Origin: Vulcanisaeta souniana JCM 11219
GTDB lineage: Archaea; Thermoproteota; Thermoprotei; Thermoproteales; Thermocladiaceae
Length of the DNA stretch: 64,000 bases
Direction of reading: 5' to 3'
NCBI RefSeq assembly: GCF_026000775.1
Contig: NZ_AP026830.1
Location: 620,001 to 684,000, forward strand
In this document: positions 35,143 through 44,961 of the stretch, piece after piece
Position numbering within the stretch: position 1 is the first letter of the stretch
Layout of the letters: every line of letters starts with the position of its first letter
The notes under the pieces: model-generated
Told to the model about the DNA's origin: nothing
The model's input: only the letters and a program-made list of their open reading frames with translations
The model's database searches: none
Made by a program: the position numbers and the translations under genes

Positions 35143-35940
35143 TCAGTACATGTGGACTGAGCCCTCCCTGAGTATTCTCGTGAAGGCATAACTAGATAGG
35201 GTAATCCCAATCACTATGTATATTACTGCCAGGGTAGCCAATGGCCATAGGTAGTTAAGGAGTTGTTGAATACCGTAACCACTAAGCATGGCACCCCTAA
35301 GTCCTGATAATGCCCAGGTTAAGGATAATGAGTAACTTATGTACCTAAGCCATGTCGGTAGTACTGAGATGGGGAATACGACGCCACCCAGTAGGTTTGA
35401 GGCCACTGAGGTGAATAGGGCTATGGGATTGCCCTGCTTAACGATTAGGACCACTGCACCGGCAATTAGGTTTAGGCCGATTATTGATGCCAGGTAAAGT
35501 ATTAGGAATATAGCCGTAGACAATGCATTGACTTTATACGGCACACCGAGTCCAAGCCCAATTAATAGGACCGTGATAGCACTTATCGAGTTTATAACTA
35601 ACCCCCACACAGTACTATACATCATCAACGTCATAGGCCTCAGCGGCGCTGCTATTAGATATTCAAGAGTCCCAATCAATTCCTCATTCCTTATACGACC
35701 AGCCAGCGTCGTCACTGATGCAGAGAAGTAGCCCTGGAATGCCGTACCTACGACCATGAATGCCGTGTAATCCCTAATGGTACTCAGCCTCCCAAACCCT
35801 AGAGTAACACCAATGAAGAAGTATATGAATACTGGGATGACCCAATTAATCATCGTAAGCACGACCTGGGTCTTATACGAAACCCACATCTTCCAACCTC
35901 TAATCACAACAAAGCCATACAGCCTATCAACAATGCCCAT
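35143..35940 (-). CDS. ABC-2 type transporter permease
   Basis: This 265-residue integral membrane protein has about six hydrophobic segments and the layout of ABC-2 exporters, including RIRNEELIGTLEYLIAAPLRPMTL near residue 75 and GGVVFPISVLPTWLRYISY near 188, which are family-typical. The start is ATG 35940, whose TGATG overlap with the upstream ATPase stop indicates coupling; a GTG at 35949 is in frame. It forms a two-gene export system of unknown substrate, possibly a drug, lipid or polysaccharide. It converges on cbiZ and is unlikely to belong to the cobalamin regulon. Confidence 0.85.
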   Translation of the reverse strand: MGIVDRLYGFVVIRGWKMWVSYKTQVVLTMINWVIPVFIYFFIGVTLGFGRLSTIRDYTAFMVVGTAFQGYFSASVTTLAGRIRNEELIGTLEYLIAAPLRPMTLMMYSTVWGLVINSISAITVLLIGLGLGVPYKVNALSTAIFLILYLASIIGLNLIAGAVVLIVKQGNPIALFTSVASNLLGGVVFPISVLPTWLRYISYSLSLTWALSGLRGAMLSGYGIQQLLNYLWPLATLAVIYIVIGITLSSYAFTRILREGSVHMY

Positions 35941-36848
35941 CACAACCACCCCTCCCTCCTCCTCATAACCCTCTCCACCCTCCTGGCGTTGCCCTCGGCC
36001 ACCGCAACCTCAACATCTATATCCATAACCCTGACCCTACCATTATACATGGCTAACTTACTCATTAACTCATTAAACCTATCAATTGTTGTTACTATTA
36101 CGTACTCATCATTGCCAACACCCTCCACACTAAATTCGCTAAGCCCATCCACGGAGCCCTTAACTAGGACCTTAACGATCTTAAGGGCTGGAGCCTCATT
36201 GAGAATCCTCCTATTTATGTAAATGACCATGTCAGCCAACTCGATCTCCTGAGGATCATGGGAAGCCAAGATAACCGTTTTCCTACCCCTAAGGCCCTTA
36301 ATGAAATTAAGTATGCTGTGCTTGGCATCAATGTCAATACCACTCGTCGGCTCATCAAGTAACAATACGTCTGGGTCATGCATCAATGTTCTGGCGATCT
36401 CGAGTCTCCTCATCATACCAGTACTATATGTTGCAACCCAATCATTAATCCTCTCACCTAGTCCTAATTCCTCAAGTAATTTCTTGGCTCTTACCCTAGC
36501 TTCCCTAAGTGATAAGCCATATAATGTGCCGAAGAAGACTAGGTTATCCATGGCTGTTATCCTCCAGTAGACCCCGCGATCCATGGGGGTCATAAGCCCA
36601 ATCCTCCTCTTAGCCCTAATATCAGTTGACTCATAACCATAAATAAAAATCCGCCCACTGTCAGGAACCAATATACCAGCAGCAAGCCTAAGAAGTGTAG
36701 TCTTACCTGCACCGTTAGGACCAACGAGAACCACTATCTTACCCTCAGGAACCTCGAGGTAAACATCCTCAATAGCCACAATACGCCCAAACCTCTTAGT
36801 AACATGATCAAATAGGACGGCAGACACGAAGCCGTTATCGGAAAGCAA
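35940..36848 (-). CDS. ABC-2 exporter ATPase
   Basis: This is the 302-residue ATP-binding subunit for the adjacent ABC-2 permease. It shows Walker A VGPNGAGKTTLLRLAAG near residue 39, the signature YSTGMMRRLEIARTLMHDP near 140, Walker B VLLLDEPTSGID and the switch LASHDPQE. The C-terminal 80 residues form an extra small domain common in export ATPases. The signature deviates from LSGGQ to YSTGM, which is usual in this subfamily. The gene starts at ATG 36848, upstream of the divergently placed tRNA gene. Confidence 0.88.
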   Translation of the reverse strand: MLSDNGFVSAVLFDHVTKRFGRIVAIEDVYLEVPEGKIVVLVGPNGAGKTTLLRLAAGILVPDSGRIFIYGYESTDIRAKRRIGLMTPMDRGVYWRITAMDNLVFFGTLYGLSLREARVRAKKLLEELGLGERINDWVATYSTGMMRRLEIARTLMHDPDVLLLDEPTSGIDIDAKHSILNFIKGLRGRKTVILASHDPQEIELADMVIYINRRILNEAPALKIVKVLVKGSVDGLSEFSVEGVGNDEYVIVTTIDRFNELMSKLAMYNGRVRVMDIDVEVAVAEGNARRVERVMRRREGWL

Positions 36849-36924
36849 TTAATAACACTTTCTCAAGGTGGAAAATAACCATTACGAGAAAATCCTTAAA
36901 AGACCCAGCAATGAAATGACAATT

Positions 36925-37027
36925 GCGGGGGTGCCCGAGCCTGGTCAAAGGGGGCGGACTTAAGGTCATAGAATGAGAAATCCGCTGGCGAAGGCCTGCG
37001 TGGGTTCAAATCCCACCCCCCGCACCA
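36925..37027 (+). tRNA. tRNA-Leu (anticodon UAA) with 15-base intron, CCA encoded
   Basis: The acceptor stem GCGGGGG (36925-36931) pairs with CCCCCGC (37017-37023). The T arm GTGGG-TTCAAAT-CCCAC is perfect, and a long variable arm marks a class II tRNA. The anticodon stem GCGGA/TCCGC encloses CT-TAA-G; TAA is at 36961-36963. A 15-base insertion (36965-36979) follows position 37, the canonical archaeal intron site, leaving A38 at 36980. CCA (37025-37027) is encoded. Splicing by the archaeal endonuclease would give the mature tRNA. Confidence 0.93.
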
Positions 37028-37224
37028 GGATATTATTTTTGTCACTATATTTGATTTAACCTAGGTTAATAACGGGTCTTCATCAGGAGGCATTGAGGGA
37101 CCCCATGCTATTTTATCATAATTATTGATTCCTCTGTAAACAATAATGCATTTATAATCATTTTATTATAATATTTTACTTATCTATGGAAAAACTTTAA
37201 AACAATTTATATGAATGCATTTAT

Positions 37225-38556
37225 GTGGGTGTCAAAGAGGGATATTATCCTGTAAGGTCTGCGGTAATGGCATCAATCTCCCAGTGGTTGGGTTATGGCA
37301 TGGATGCCTATGATATGACGCTCGTGATAGCATTAACACCTATTCTAAATAAGGTGTTTTTACCGGCTGCGATATCACCGTTTCTCGCGAGTACCATTAC
37401 GCTATTAGGGTATGCATTGACGCTGTTATTTAGACCCATTGGGAGTGCCTTGTTTGGGCATTTTGGAGATAGGATCGGTAGGAGGGATACCTTATTAATA
37501 ACCCTGGGTGGTATTGGTGCTGCGTCGGCATTGACTGCGGCGCTACCTACGTATGCCCAAGTTGGTTTAGTGGCCTACGGGTTATTCGCAATGTTAAGAG
37601 CTATATTAGGGATATTTGCTGGTGGTGAGTATGCGGCTGGTCATCCCTTTGCCATGGAGCAAGTCACGCCTAGGTGGAGAGGGTTATTCTCTGGTTGGGT
37701 TCAGAGCGGTTGGCCTCTTGGCAGTGGCTTTGCTGGGTTGGTTGTGCTTGCGTTTGAAGGCTGGCTAGGGCCTGCCATGTACAGCGTGGGTTGGAGATAT
37801 GCGTTTCTCACGGGATTAATACCTGTCGTCTTAGGACTGGCAGTAAGGCTAGCGATGAACGACACACCATTATTCCAAGAACTAAAGAAGGCCGGTAAGG
37901 TGGAAAAGGCGCCATTCTTTGCCTTATTTAAACCGCCAACATTATGGAACTTTCTTCAAGTGTTAATTGTGACGACGGCAGCTTTGATTAATTATTACGC
38001 GATAGCGATGGGTATGGTGAATTTAATACCAGCGGCGGCTAAAGCCAGTGCTGAGGTTACCGCAGTACTGCTGCTAATAACCGGGTGGGTTGGGCTTCCC
38101 CTTGATGTATTGGCTGGACTCATATCGGATTTCACAGGTAGAAGACGTTTGTTCATATATACATCAATAATATTCGCAGTATTATCCATACCAATACTAT
38201 ATGCCTTTGGCGTATTAGGCTTTATACGAGGTATTGTAGGCTATACCTACCTGGGGGTTTCCATAATGATGCTGTCAAACGCACTCTTATGGGGTCCAAT
38301 ACCTGCTTACCTAACTGAGCGTTTCCCGACCAGTAGGAGGGCCAGTGGCGTTGGCTTTGGCTATAGTCTCGGGCTTGTAATACCTGCATTCACATCAGTA
38401 TACATATACTACCTACATAAGGCATTCCTACCAATTGAGGGGTCAATACCCTGGTTTACAGTTGCCATATACTTCATAATAAGCTTCGTACTTTTCGGAA
38501 TAGGGGCATACCTAGGGCCTGAAACAAAGGGCGTGGACCTAAGAGAAATAACATAA
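37225..38556 (+). CDS. MFS transporter, metabolite:H+ symporter type
   Basis: The 443-residue protein has the full twelve-helix MFS pattern and resembles the metabolite:H+ symporter group: the N-terminal ASISQWLGYGMDAYDM, the loop 2-3 motif GHFGDRIGRRDTLL near residue 78, GEYAAGHPFAMEQV near 135, and the second-half motif DFTGRRRLF near 302. The C-terminus GPETKGVDL is typical of sugar/organic-acid carriers. The start is GTG 37225, about 27 bases after the TATA-like ACTTTAAAAC, implying a leaderless message. The substrate is unknown; organic acids are typical of this group. Confidence 0.85.
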   Translation: MGVKEGYYPVRSAVMASISQWLGYGMDAYDMTLVIALTPILNKVFLPAAISPFLASTITLLGYALTLLFRPIGSALFGHFGDRIGRRDTLLITLGGIGAASALTAALPTYAQVGLVAYGLFAMLRAILGIFAGGEYAAGHPFAMEQVTPRWRGLFSGWVQSGWPLGSGFAGLVVLAFEGWLGPAMYSVGWRYAFLTGLIPVVLGLAVRLAMNDTPLFQELKKAGKVEKAPFFALFKPPTLWNFLQVLIVTTAALINYYAIAMGMVNLIPAAAKASAEVTAVLLLITGWVGLPLDVLAGLISDFTGRRRLFIYTSIIFAVLSIPILYAFGVLGFIRGIVGYTYLGVSIMMLSNALLWGPIPAYLTERFPTSRRASGVGFGYSLGLVIPAFTSVYIYYLHKAFLPIEGSIPWFTVAIYFIISFVLFGIGAYLGPETKGVDLREIT

Positions 38557-38649
38557 TCCATATGCATAATAAACTTAAAAATCATTAACTTATTTAGACC
38601 TATTAAGCAATACCAATAAAGGTTTATATTAGACTTAGTACCGATTTAG

Positions 38650-38730
38650 ATTAGCCTTGCGTCGATGAGACCCGCGGAGTGCGGGCCTGTGAATCGATAT
38701 CCGTCGGGCATGGAGCCCGGCACATTTTTA
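38650..38730 (+). ncRNA. Small structured RNA candidate with k-turn-like loop and 3' ACA
   Basis: A GC-rich island sits in AT-rich DNA about 27 bases after GGTTTATATT (38621-38630). TCGAT (38662-38666) pairs with ATCGA (38693-38697). Inside, CCCGC (38671-38675) pairs with GCGGG (38681-38685). The asymmetric loop between these stems has GA on both strands, as in a kink-turn. A second hairpin GGGC-ATGGA-GCCC (38706-38718) is followed by GGCACA and a T-rich run (38725-38733) that could end transcription. A terminal ACA after a hairpin suggests an H/ACA-type guide RNA, but the usual architecture is not fully met. It does not fold as a tRNA. Confidence 0.55.
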
Positions 38731-39753
38731 TTTGTCTCGGCACACTTCATTAATTACATTCGTTATTATCTTCATGGCATTCTCAAAGTCATCCCTCGTA
38801 ACGGACCCTAAACCAACCCTAATGCCATCATCTCTGCCGAAGTACTGTCCAGGCACGGTGAAAACATCCCTAGTTAATAATTTATTTGCGAGTATGTTTC
38901 CACTGATTCCTCGGCATTTAGCCCTAATGTAAAGTATGGGCATGTACTCCACATAACTAATATCAACATAATCGCTAACTTCATGAGTGATCCTCCTCAT
39001 GATGTCGACGTTAGGTATTATTATGCCTAGGTTTCTCTCCCTAACCCAATTCCTATTTCGTAGTAGTATTGAAGCATATCTTAGGTTGAGGTCGATGACC
39101 AGCGGACTGACTAGGTCGAGTACTCCATTAACCTCTCTGATCACGTTCTCATCACCAATGACCCAGCCAACCTTAGCCTCACTCATTGTGTAGAACTTGG
39201 AAGTACTGAAGGTGAAGACCATGTTCTCCATGGGTAAGTCCCTGAGGTTGCTCTCCACGAATTCCAGGAATATCGAATCAATTACGGCATAGGCATTCCT
39301 CCTCCTCAGCTCGTCGCTTAATTCCCAAAGCAATTTCCTACCTAGGAATATGCCGAGTGGGTTGTTTGGATTTGAAAAGAGGAGTACCGAGTCTCTTTCA
39401 ATATGGTTAAGTAATTCGGTTAGTGATTCCTTAATGTTCAATTCTGTTTGCCTTAAATGAAAGAACTTCGGCAATACCCTTATTGGTTCATACTCGGGTA
39501 TTACAGTAACCACATTATCAATCCTACCTAATTCCCTCAATGCTGTCAAAGCGGCGAAGTTCCCCTCCTGTGTTCCATGGGTTATTGCCAGGTTTTTCCT
39601 ATCAACACCGTAGATGCCCACTAAATCATCAATGAAATTACCAGCCTCGCCAAGCTTTACAATGTCATTTAGCGGTATTGGCTTAACACCACTACTCGAC
39701 ACATCGTACCTAGCCCTATGAGTCCGTAACCATATGAAGTGCCCGATCTCCAC
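38728..39753 (-). CDS. PLP-dependent aminotransferase, class I/II
   Basis: The 341-residue fold type I enzyme transfers an amino group using pyridoxal phosphate. It has ITHGTQEGNFAAL near residue 57, the SNPNNPLGIFLG motif near 126, AVIDSIFLEF with the cofactor-contacting aspartate near 157, and FSTSKFYTMSEAKVGWVIG near 182, where the lysine should form the Schiff base. The C-terminus has GIRVGLG with the substrate-carboxylate arginine. It is slightly short for the family. It is a monocistronic gene, divergent from glpK; the natural amino donor is not evident. Confidence 0.85.
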   Translation of the reverse strand: MEIGHFIWLRTHRARYDVSSSGVKPIPLNDIVKLGEAGNFIDDLVGIYGVDRKNLAITHGTQEGNFAALTALRELGRIDNVVTVIPEYEPIRVLPKFFHLRQTELNIKESLTELLNHIERDSVLLFSNPNNPLGIFLGRKLLWELSDELRRRNAYAVIDSIFLEFVESNLRDLPMENMVFTFSTSKFYTMSEAKVGWVIGDENVIREVNGVLDLVSPLVIDLNLRYASILLRNRNWVRERNLGIIIPNVDIMRRITHEVSDYVDISYVEYMPILYIRAKCRGISGNILANKLLTRDVFTVPGQYFGRDDGIRVGLGSVTRDDFENAMKIITNVINEVCRDK

Positions 39754-39835
39754 GGCTAATAAGATTATGCATTAATTATTAAGTAGTATCTATTTTGGGT
39801 AAACCCTAAATACTATATGCTGATGATCAGTTCAT

Positions 39836-41407
39836 ATGTATGAAAAGAGATTTGTATTGGTCATAGATCAGGGAACCACCGGCACAAGAGCTGCCTTGGT
39901 TTCTCACGACGGTTCAATAATGGGTTATGCATATCACGAGCATACACAGATTTACCCAAAACCTGCCTGGGTTGAACATGACCCGCTGGAGATTTGGGAG
40001 AAGACAAGACTCGTGATTAAGGAGATACTTAAGTTTGCTAAGGTTGATCCAAGGGAGATAGCGGCAATTGGAGTTACTAATCAGCGTGAGACCACGATTG
40101 TTTGGGACCCAAGGAATGGCCAACCTATTTATAACGCCATTGTTTGGCAGGATAGAAGGACATCGCCACTCGTGGATTACCTAAAGCAGAACTACATCAA
40201 TGTTATCCAGGAGAGAACCGGCCTCGTACCTGATGCCTATTTTTCTGGGACAAAGATTTGGTGGTTACTTGATAACGTACCTGGACTTAGGGATAAGGCG
40301 AAAAAGGGCGAGGTTATCTTTGGTACCATTGATACCTGGATAATTTGGAACCTTACCAGGGGTAATAAGAATGTATTAACGCCTGAGAGAGTTGGTGCAC
40401 ATGTTACTGATTATAGCAACGCGTCCAGGACTATGATATTCAATATTCATAGGCTTGATTGGGATGATGAACTTCTCGAGATTGAGGGCAAGATTCCCCG
40501 GGACATTCTGCCTCTGCTGAGACCATCAAGTGACAAGAGTATATATGGCTACACAGGTCCCGAGGTTTCCCAATTACTGGGTGGTGTGAGTATTCCAGTT
40601 TGTGGTGACGCTGGTGATCAGCAGGCAGCCTTGTTTGGACAGGCTGGGTTTGAAGTTGGTGAAGTTAAGTCGACATACGGCACCGGTAATTTCATACTGA
40701 TGAATATTGGGGATGCACCAATAAAGTCTAAGGCGAATTTATTAACAACAATATATTACTCGGTTGAAGAGGGCAAGACTAAGTATGCACTTGAGGGTAG
40801 CATATTCATTACGGGAGCGGCTGTCCAGTGGTTGAGGGATGGTCTTAAGATAATAGAGGTTTCCGATGAAATAGAGCCGTTGGCAGCCTCTGCAAATGAT
40901 ACGGGTGGCGTCTACTTCGTGCCTGCATTCACTGGACTTGGGGCGCCCTATTGGGATCAATATGCACGTGGTCTAATAATAGGTATTACGCGTGGCACTG
41001 AGAGGAAGCATATTGCCAGGGCTGTGCTTGAGGCAATAGCCTACCTGAATAGGGATGTGCTTGAGGCGATGATTGGCGATACTGGGATTAAGATACCTAG
41101 GATTAAGGTTGATGGTGGTGCGGCTAGGAATAACTTCCTAATGCAGTTCCAGGCGGATATAACAGGTATTGAGGTTTGGAGACCGGCGATATTTGAAACT
41201 ACATCGCTCGGTGCCGGTTATTTAGCGGGCTTGGCTGTTGGTTTTTGGCATGATCTTGATGAGATTAAGCAGAATTGGAAGTTAGACAAAGTATTTAAAC
41301 CAAGGATGGATCCAGAAACACGGGAAAGGCTTTACAGCGGTTGGAGGGCTGCTGTGCAGAGAGCCCTGGGTTGGGCTAGGGATGTGCCCTGGGCATATGG
41401 ATTGTGA
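39836..41407 (+). CDS. glpK: Glycerol kinase
   Basis: GlpK phosphorylates glycerol to sn-glycerol 3-phosphate using ATP. The 523-residue product carries the FGGY-kinase signatures: [18 protein letters not shown] at the N-terminus, the active-site-region [14 protein letters not shown] near residue 82, IVWQDRRTS near 102, [14 protein letters not shown] near 255, and the second signature [21 protein letters not shown] near 423. It opens a cluster of glycerol and phospholipid catabolic genes on the same strand. ATG 39836 follows a TATA-like CTAAATACTATA by about 25 bases. Confidence 0.96.
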   Translation: MYEKRFVLVIDQGTTGTRAALVSHDGSIMGYAYHEHTQIYPKPAWVEHDPLEIWEKTRLVIKEILKFAKVDPREIAAIGVTNQRETTIVWDPRNGQPIYNAIVWQDRRTSPLVDYLKQNYINVIQERTGLVPDAYFSGTKIWWLLDNVPGLRDKAKKGEVIFGTIDTWIIWNLTRGNKNVLTPERVGAHVTDYSNASRTMIFNIHRLDWDDELLEIEGKIPRDILPLLRPSSDKSIYGYTGPEVSQLLGGVSIPVCGDAGDQQAALFGQAGFEVGEVKSTYGTGNFILMNIGDAPIKSKANLLTTIYYSVEEGKTKYALEGSIFITGAAVQWLRDGLKIIEVSDEIEPLAASANDTGGVYFVPAFTGLGAPYWDQYARGLIIGITRGTERKHIARAVLEAIAYLNRDVLEAMIGDTGIKIPRIKVDGGAARNNFLMQFQADITGIEVWRPAIFETTSLGAGYLAGLAVGFWHDLDEIKQNWKLDKVFKPRMDPETRERLYSGWRAAVQRALGWARDVPWAYGL

Positions 41408-41484
41408 ATAACCATTTAGGGCATTAAATATAAGGGTATTACACCGGAGCAATGCTTTAAAAACTGTGTTCTATTGTTAATTAT

Positions 41485-42904
41485 ATGAACAGCCAAAGAG
41501 TACCTAGAAGAAGTACATATACCGTTTTGTCAGCAATGGGATACTTCCTTGATGGTTATGATTTAAGTGTAATCAGCGTCTTCACCTACGCCCTTCTTCA
41601 GTATAAGTTCTGGCATTACACAAGCCTGGAACTGGGTTTTGTGAGTGGTGCGGCGTTGTTGGGGGCCATGGTTGGTGCAATAATTTTCGGTCCATTATTC
41701 TGATAGACTTGGTCGTAGGTACTTATATGTCTGGGATTTGTTGTTTTTCGTAATATTTGCCATACTTAGTGCGATTGCTAATGATATAATTCAATTAATT
41801 ATTTTTAGATTCTTTGTTGGTTGGGGTGTTGGTGCTGATTATTCACTGAGTCCTGTGTACGCTACTGAGATGTACCCAACGGGTAGGAGGGGTATGGGCT
41901 ATGGCTGGGTTTGGTCCTTCTGGAGTATTGGAGCGCTGGTTTCCTTCTTGATCGGGTATTATCTCTATATTTGGAATCCCATTATTGGGTGGCGTTGGGC
42001 TCTCGGCCTTGGCGCCATACCAGCCCTAATTACTGTAGTACTAAGGGCTAGTATGCCTGAGTCTTCGAGATGGAGGGTCGCTGTACAGGGTACTGAGGAT
42101 GCTGTTACAGAGGCAAAGAGACTTTCTGTGGTTACCGGCTTAACTGAGGAGGAGTTGAGTAAATTAATAGAAATTGAGAGGAAATTAATGGATCAGGTAA
42201 GACCAGGTGATTGGCGTTGGCTATTCAAGGGTGATTTTGCTAAGAGAACGGCCATTGTGTGGACGCAGTGGATACTATATGATATCGGCTCCTACGGATT
42301 TGGACTATACTCACCCGCGATACTTGCAATGCTGGGATTTAAGGGCGCACTAGCCATACTTCTCTCGTCATTACTCTACGTACCTGGCTTCCTGGGCGCC
42401 CTGGGCGCTGCATACCTAAATGATGTTTGGGGAAGGAGAAGGCTTCAATTGATTGGCTTCGGCGGTTCTGCCCTTGGTATGTTATTTGTTGCCCTGGCTG
42501 CTCTTTGGCAAAGTACGCTTGCCCTCGTGGCGATATTCATTGGCATAATAGGACTTATATTGTGGTATGGAATCGGCAACTTAGGTCCTGGGAATACCAT
42601 GGGACTTTATGCAATTGAGTTGTTCCCAACTAAGCTAAGATCGACATCGATGGGTTCCGCGACGGCAATAACGAGGTTCGTATCGTTCTTAAGCGCCTTT
42701 GAATTTCCATACATTGCGCTAGCCATTGGTAAGTTATCCTTCTTTGAGTTCTTGTTTGTTGTGACGCTTGTTGCGTTTATTTTCACAATATTCTTTACAC
42801 CGGAGACCAAGGGTATTCCTCTTGAGCTTATTGCCATAGCCAGGACAAGGGCGCCAAGCCTGTATCCTAAGCTTGAGATTCCTAGCGTTGAGAAGCGCCA
42901 GTAA
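41485..42904 (+). pseudogene. MFS transporter with a +1 frameshift (putative glycerol/glycerol-phosphate carrier)
   Basis: Two frames together encode one complete sugar-porter-type MFS protein of about 470 residues. The first (41485-41703) ends ...GAIIFGPLF with TGA at 41701; the second, frame-shifted by +1, continues DRLGRRYLYVWDLLFF. Skipping one base at 41701 joins them as GPLF-DRLGRR, the exact loop 2-3 motif of the family. The later part is intact (GADYSLSPVYATEMYP, WGRRRLQL, FTPETKGIPL). Its position between glpK and the phosphodiesterase suggests glycerol or glycerophosphodiester uptake. It may be a recent mutation, a sequencing error, or a translational frameshift at a stop codon. Confidence 0.8.
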
Positions 42905-42947
42905 TATTTAATTGCCCTGAATTATACTATTTAAAACGATAAAGGGT

Positions 42948-43673
42948 ATGGTTTTGGTTTTCGGCCATAGGGGTGCCATGGGTTATGCCCCTGAGAATAC
43001 GTTGCCTTCGTTTAGGATGGCTGTTGATATGGGTGTTGATGGTGTCGAGCTAGACGTTCACATGACTAAGGATGGAGAGATCGTGGTTATTCACGACTTT
43101 ACTGTAGATAGGACAACGAATGGCAGCGGTTATATTAAGGACTTAACCCTGGCGGAAGTTAAGAGTTTTGATGCGAGTGCTAGGTTTGGTGGTAAGTGGC
43201 GTGATGTTAGGGTGCCAACGCTTGAGGAGGTCTTTAGGGAGTTTGGTAGGAGGATTAAGTATAAGGTTGAGATTAAGCGTGGCAGTGATTACTACCCTGG
43301 TATTGAAGGTAAGGTTGTTGATTTAATTAGGCGTTATAACGTTGATGCTCAGGTAATTTCCTTTGATTTTGATGCCCTAGGTAATGTTAGGGCTATTGAT
43401 AAGGATGTGGAGATTGGTGTAATATTTGTTGGTAGGATTGCTTGGTTCATTGATATTGCTAAGAAGTTGGATGCGCAATGGCTACATGCATCTCACGATC
43501 TAATAGATGAAAAAGGTGTTGAAATGGCACATAGATTTGATTTAAGGGTTGGTGCGTGGACTGTGAATAATGAGGATTATGCAAGACATTTAGTGAGAAT
43601 TGGTGTTGATGACATTACGAGTAATTACCCAGATAGGATCCTTCGTGTTGTTAAGACCGGTAAGGTGATTTAA
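42948..43673 (+). CDS. ugpQ: Glycerophosphodiester phosphodiesterase
   Basis: The 241-residue TIM-barrel enzyme hydrolyses glycerophosphodiesters to sn-glycerol 3-phosphate and an alcohol. The catalytic region is complete: GHRGAMGYAPENTLPSF near residue 6 gives the first histidine and the ENT glutamate, and ELDVHMTKDGEIVVIHD near 34 gives the metal ligands and second histidine, followed by RTTNGSGYI. No signal peptide is visible, so it acts in the cytoplasm on imported diesters. It lies 1 base before the dehydrogenase gene, so the two are cotranscribed and the product feeds directly into the next enzyme. Confidence 0.93.
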   Translation: MVLVFGHRGAMGYAPENTLPSFRMAVDMGVDGVELDVHMTKDGEIVVIHDFTVDRTTNGSGYIKDLTLAEVKSFDASARFGGKWRDVRVPTLEEVFREFGRRIKYKVEIKRGSDYYPGIEGKVVDLIRRYNVDAQVISFDFDALGNVRAIDKDVEIGVIFVGRIAWFIDIAKKLDAQWLHASHDLIDEKGVEMAHRFDLRVGAWTVNNEDYARHLVRIGVDDITSNYPDRILRVVKTGKVI

Positions 43674-43674
43674 C

Positions 43675-44961
43675 ATGGAGTTTGATGTTGCTGTAATTGG
43701 TGGTGGAATTAATGGCTTATTCACGGCACTAGACATGTCCTTAAGGGGCCTGAAGGTGGTGCTTCTTGAGAGGGGTAGTATTGGTGGTGGGACTAGTGGT
43801 AGGATGCATGGTTTATTGCATAGTGGCGCTAGGTACGTGGTTACGGATCCAAAGGCTGCCATCGAGTGCGCCGAGGAGAATAGAATAATCGCGAGAATAG
43901 CTCCTCATGCAGTTGATGACACTGGTGGTTACTTCGTGGCCATCACTAAGGATGACCTAGATTTCCAAGAGGAATTCATTAGCGGCCTGAGGAGAGCTAA
44001 TATTGATTATAGAGAGGTTGATGCTAGGGATGCGGCTAGGGAGGAACCTAACCTAAACCCTGAGGTTAAGGCCGTTATTGAGGTCCCCGACAAGGTAGTA
44101 TACGCTAGGGAGTTATTGATGAGTACTGCTATTTCTGCATATAACGAGGGTGCATTAATAATACAGAATGCTGAGGTTATTGGCTTTGATATTAATGGTA
44201 ATGAAATAACGAATGCAAGGGTCAGGGATGACGCTACAAGCAATATTAGACGTATTAATGCAAGGGTTTTTGTCAATGCTGCCGGTCCCTGGGCTGGTCG
44301 AATTGCCAGTATGGCTGGTATAAATGTTGATATTATGCCCACGATGGGCGTTATGGTGGTTTATAGGCATAGACTAACCAGGAGAGTTATGAATAGGATG
44401 AGACCTCCGTCCGATGGAGACATACTACTACCCTATGGTTCTGAGTCTATAATGGGTACAACGGCGGTCATTGTGGAAGACCCGGACAACCTAGCAATAA
44501 CTAAGGATGATATTGATTTCCTAACGTCCGAGGGTTTTCAGATGGTTCCTGCACTGGCCAAGGAGCCTGTTGTCAGGGCATATGCCTCGGTTAGGCCATT
44601 GATAAGTGTACCGTGCGCTACGGGTAGGGAGGTAACCAGGGATTTCATGGTTATTAAGCATGAGAAGCCCAGTAATCTTGTTTCTGTTATTGGCGGTAAA
44701 TTCACCACAGGTAGGTTAGTGGGTGAGAGAATTGCTGATGAGGTTTCAGGAATACTTGGTGCCAATAAAGCATCAAGGACCAGTAGCTATGTGTTGTTTG
44801 GCGCTGATTTAAATAGGGATGTTAAGGATCTCGATATTGAAGCCAAATCAATAATACAATCATTTAGGGGTAGTGTTGATGAGGAGCGCGGATTAATCGC
44901 CGCGTTGTCATTAATACTTTATCAAGCCTCACGTAGAGGTAGATCATTGCTTGGGTGGTAA
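43675..44961 (+). CDS. glpA: FAD-dependent glycerol-3-phosphate dehydrogenase
   Basis: The enzyme oxidises sn-glycerol 3-phosphate to dihydroxyacetone phosphate and passes electrons to the membrane. The 428-residue protein starts with the FAD-binding VAVIGGGINGLFTALDMSLRG, followed by GGGTSGRMHGLLHSGARYV near residue 37, NAAGPWAGRIASMAGI near 201 and SVIGGKFTTGRLVGERIAD near 339. It resembles the GlpA/GlpD group, but it lacks the C-terminal BFD-like iron-sulfur domain and no GlpB/GlpC genes follow. The electron acceptor is therefore unclear. The gene overlaps the CoxG-like gene at TAATG. Confidence 0.88.
   Translation: MEFDVAVIGGGINGLFTALDMSLRGLKVVLLERGSIGGGTSGRMHGLLHSGARYVVTDPKAAIECAEENRIIARIAPHAVDDTGGYFVAITKDDLDFQEEFISGLRRANIDYREVDARDAAREEPNLNPEVKAVIEVPDKVVYARELLMSTAISAYNEGALIIQNAEVIGFDINGNEITNARVRDDATSNIRRINARVFVNAAGPWAGRIASMAGINVDIMPTMGVMVVYRHRLTRRVMNRMRPPSDGDILLPYGSESIMGTTAVIVEDPDNLAITKDDIDFLTSEGFQMVPALAKEPVVRAYASVRPLISVPCATGREVTRDFMVIKHEKPSNLVSVIGGKFTTGRLVGERIADEVSGILGANKASRTSSYVLFGADLNRDVKDLDIEAKSIIQSFRGSVDEERGLIAALSLILYQASRRGRSLLGW

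Noticed and set aside
39797-39809. GGGTAAACCCTAA before glpK as a second copy of the 55194 palindrome
   Set aside because: Arms are shorter, spacing differs by one base and it sits upstream of the TATA box rather than on the start; probably chance.
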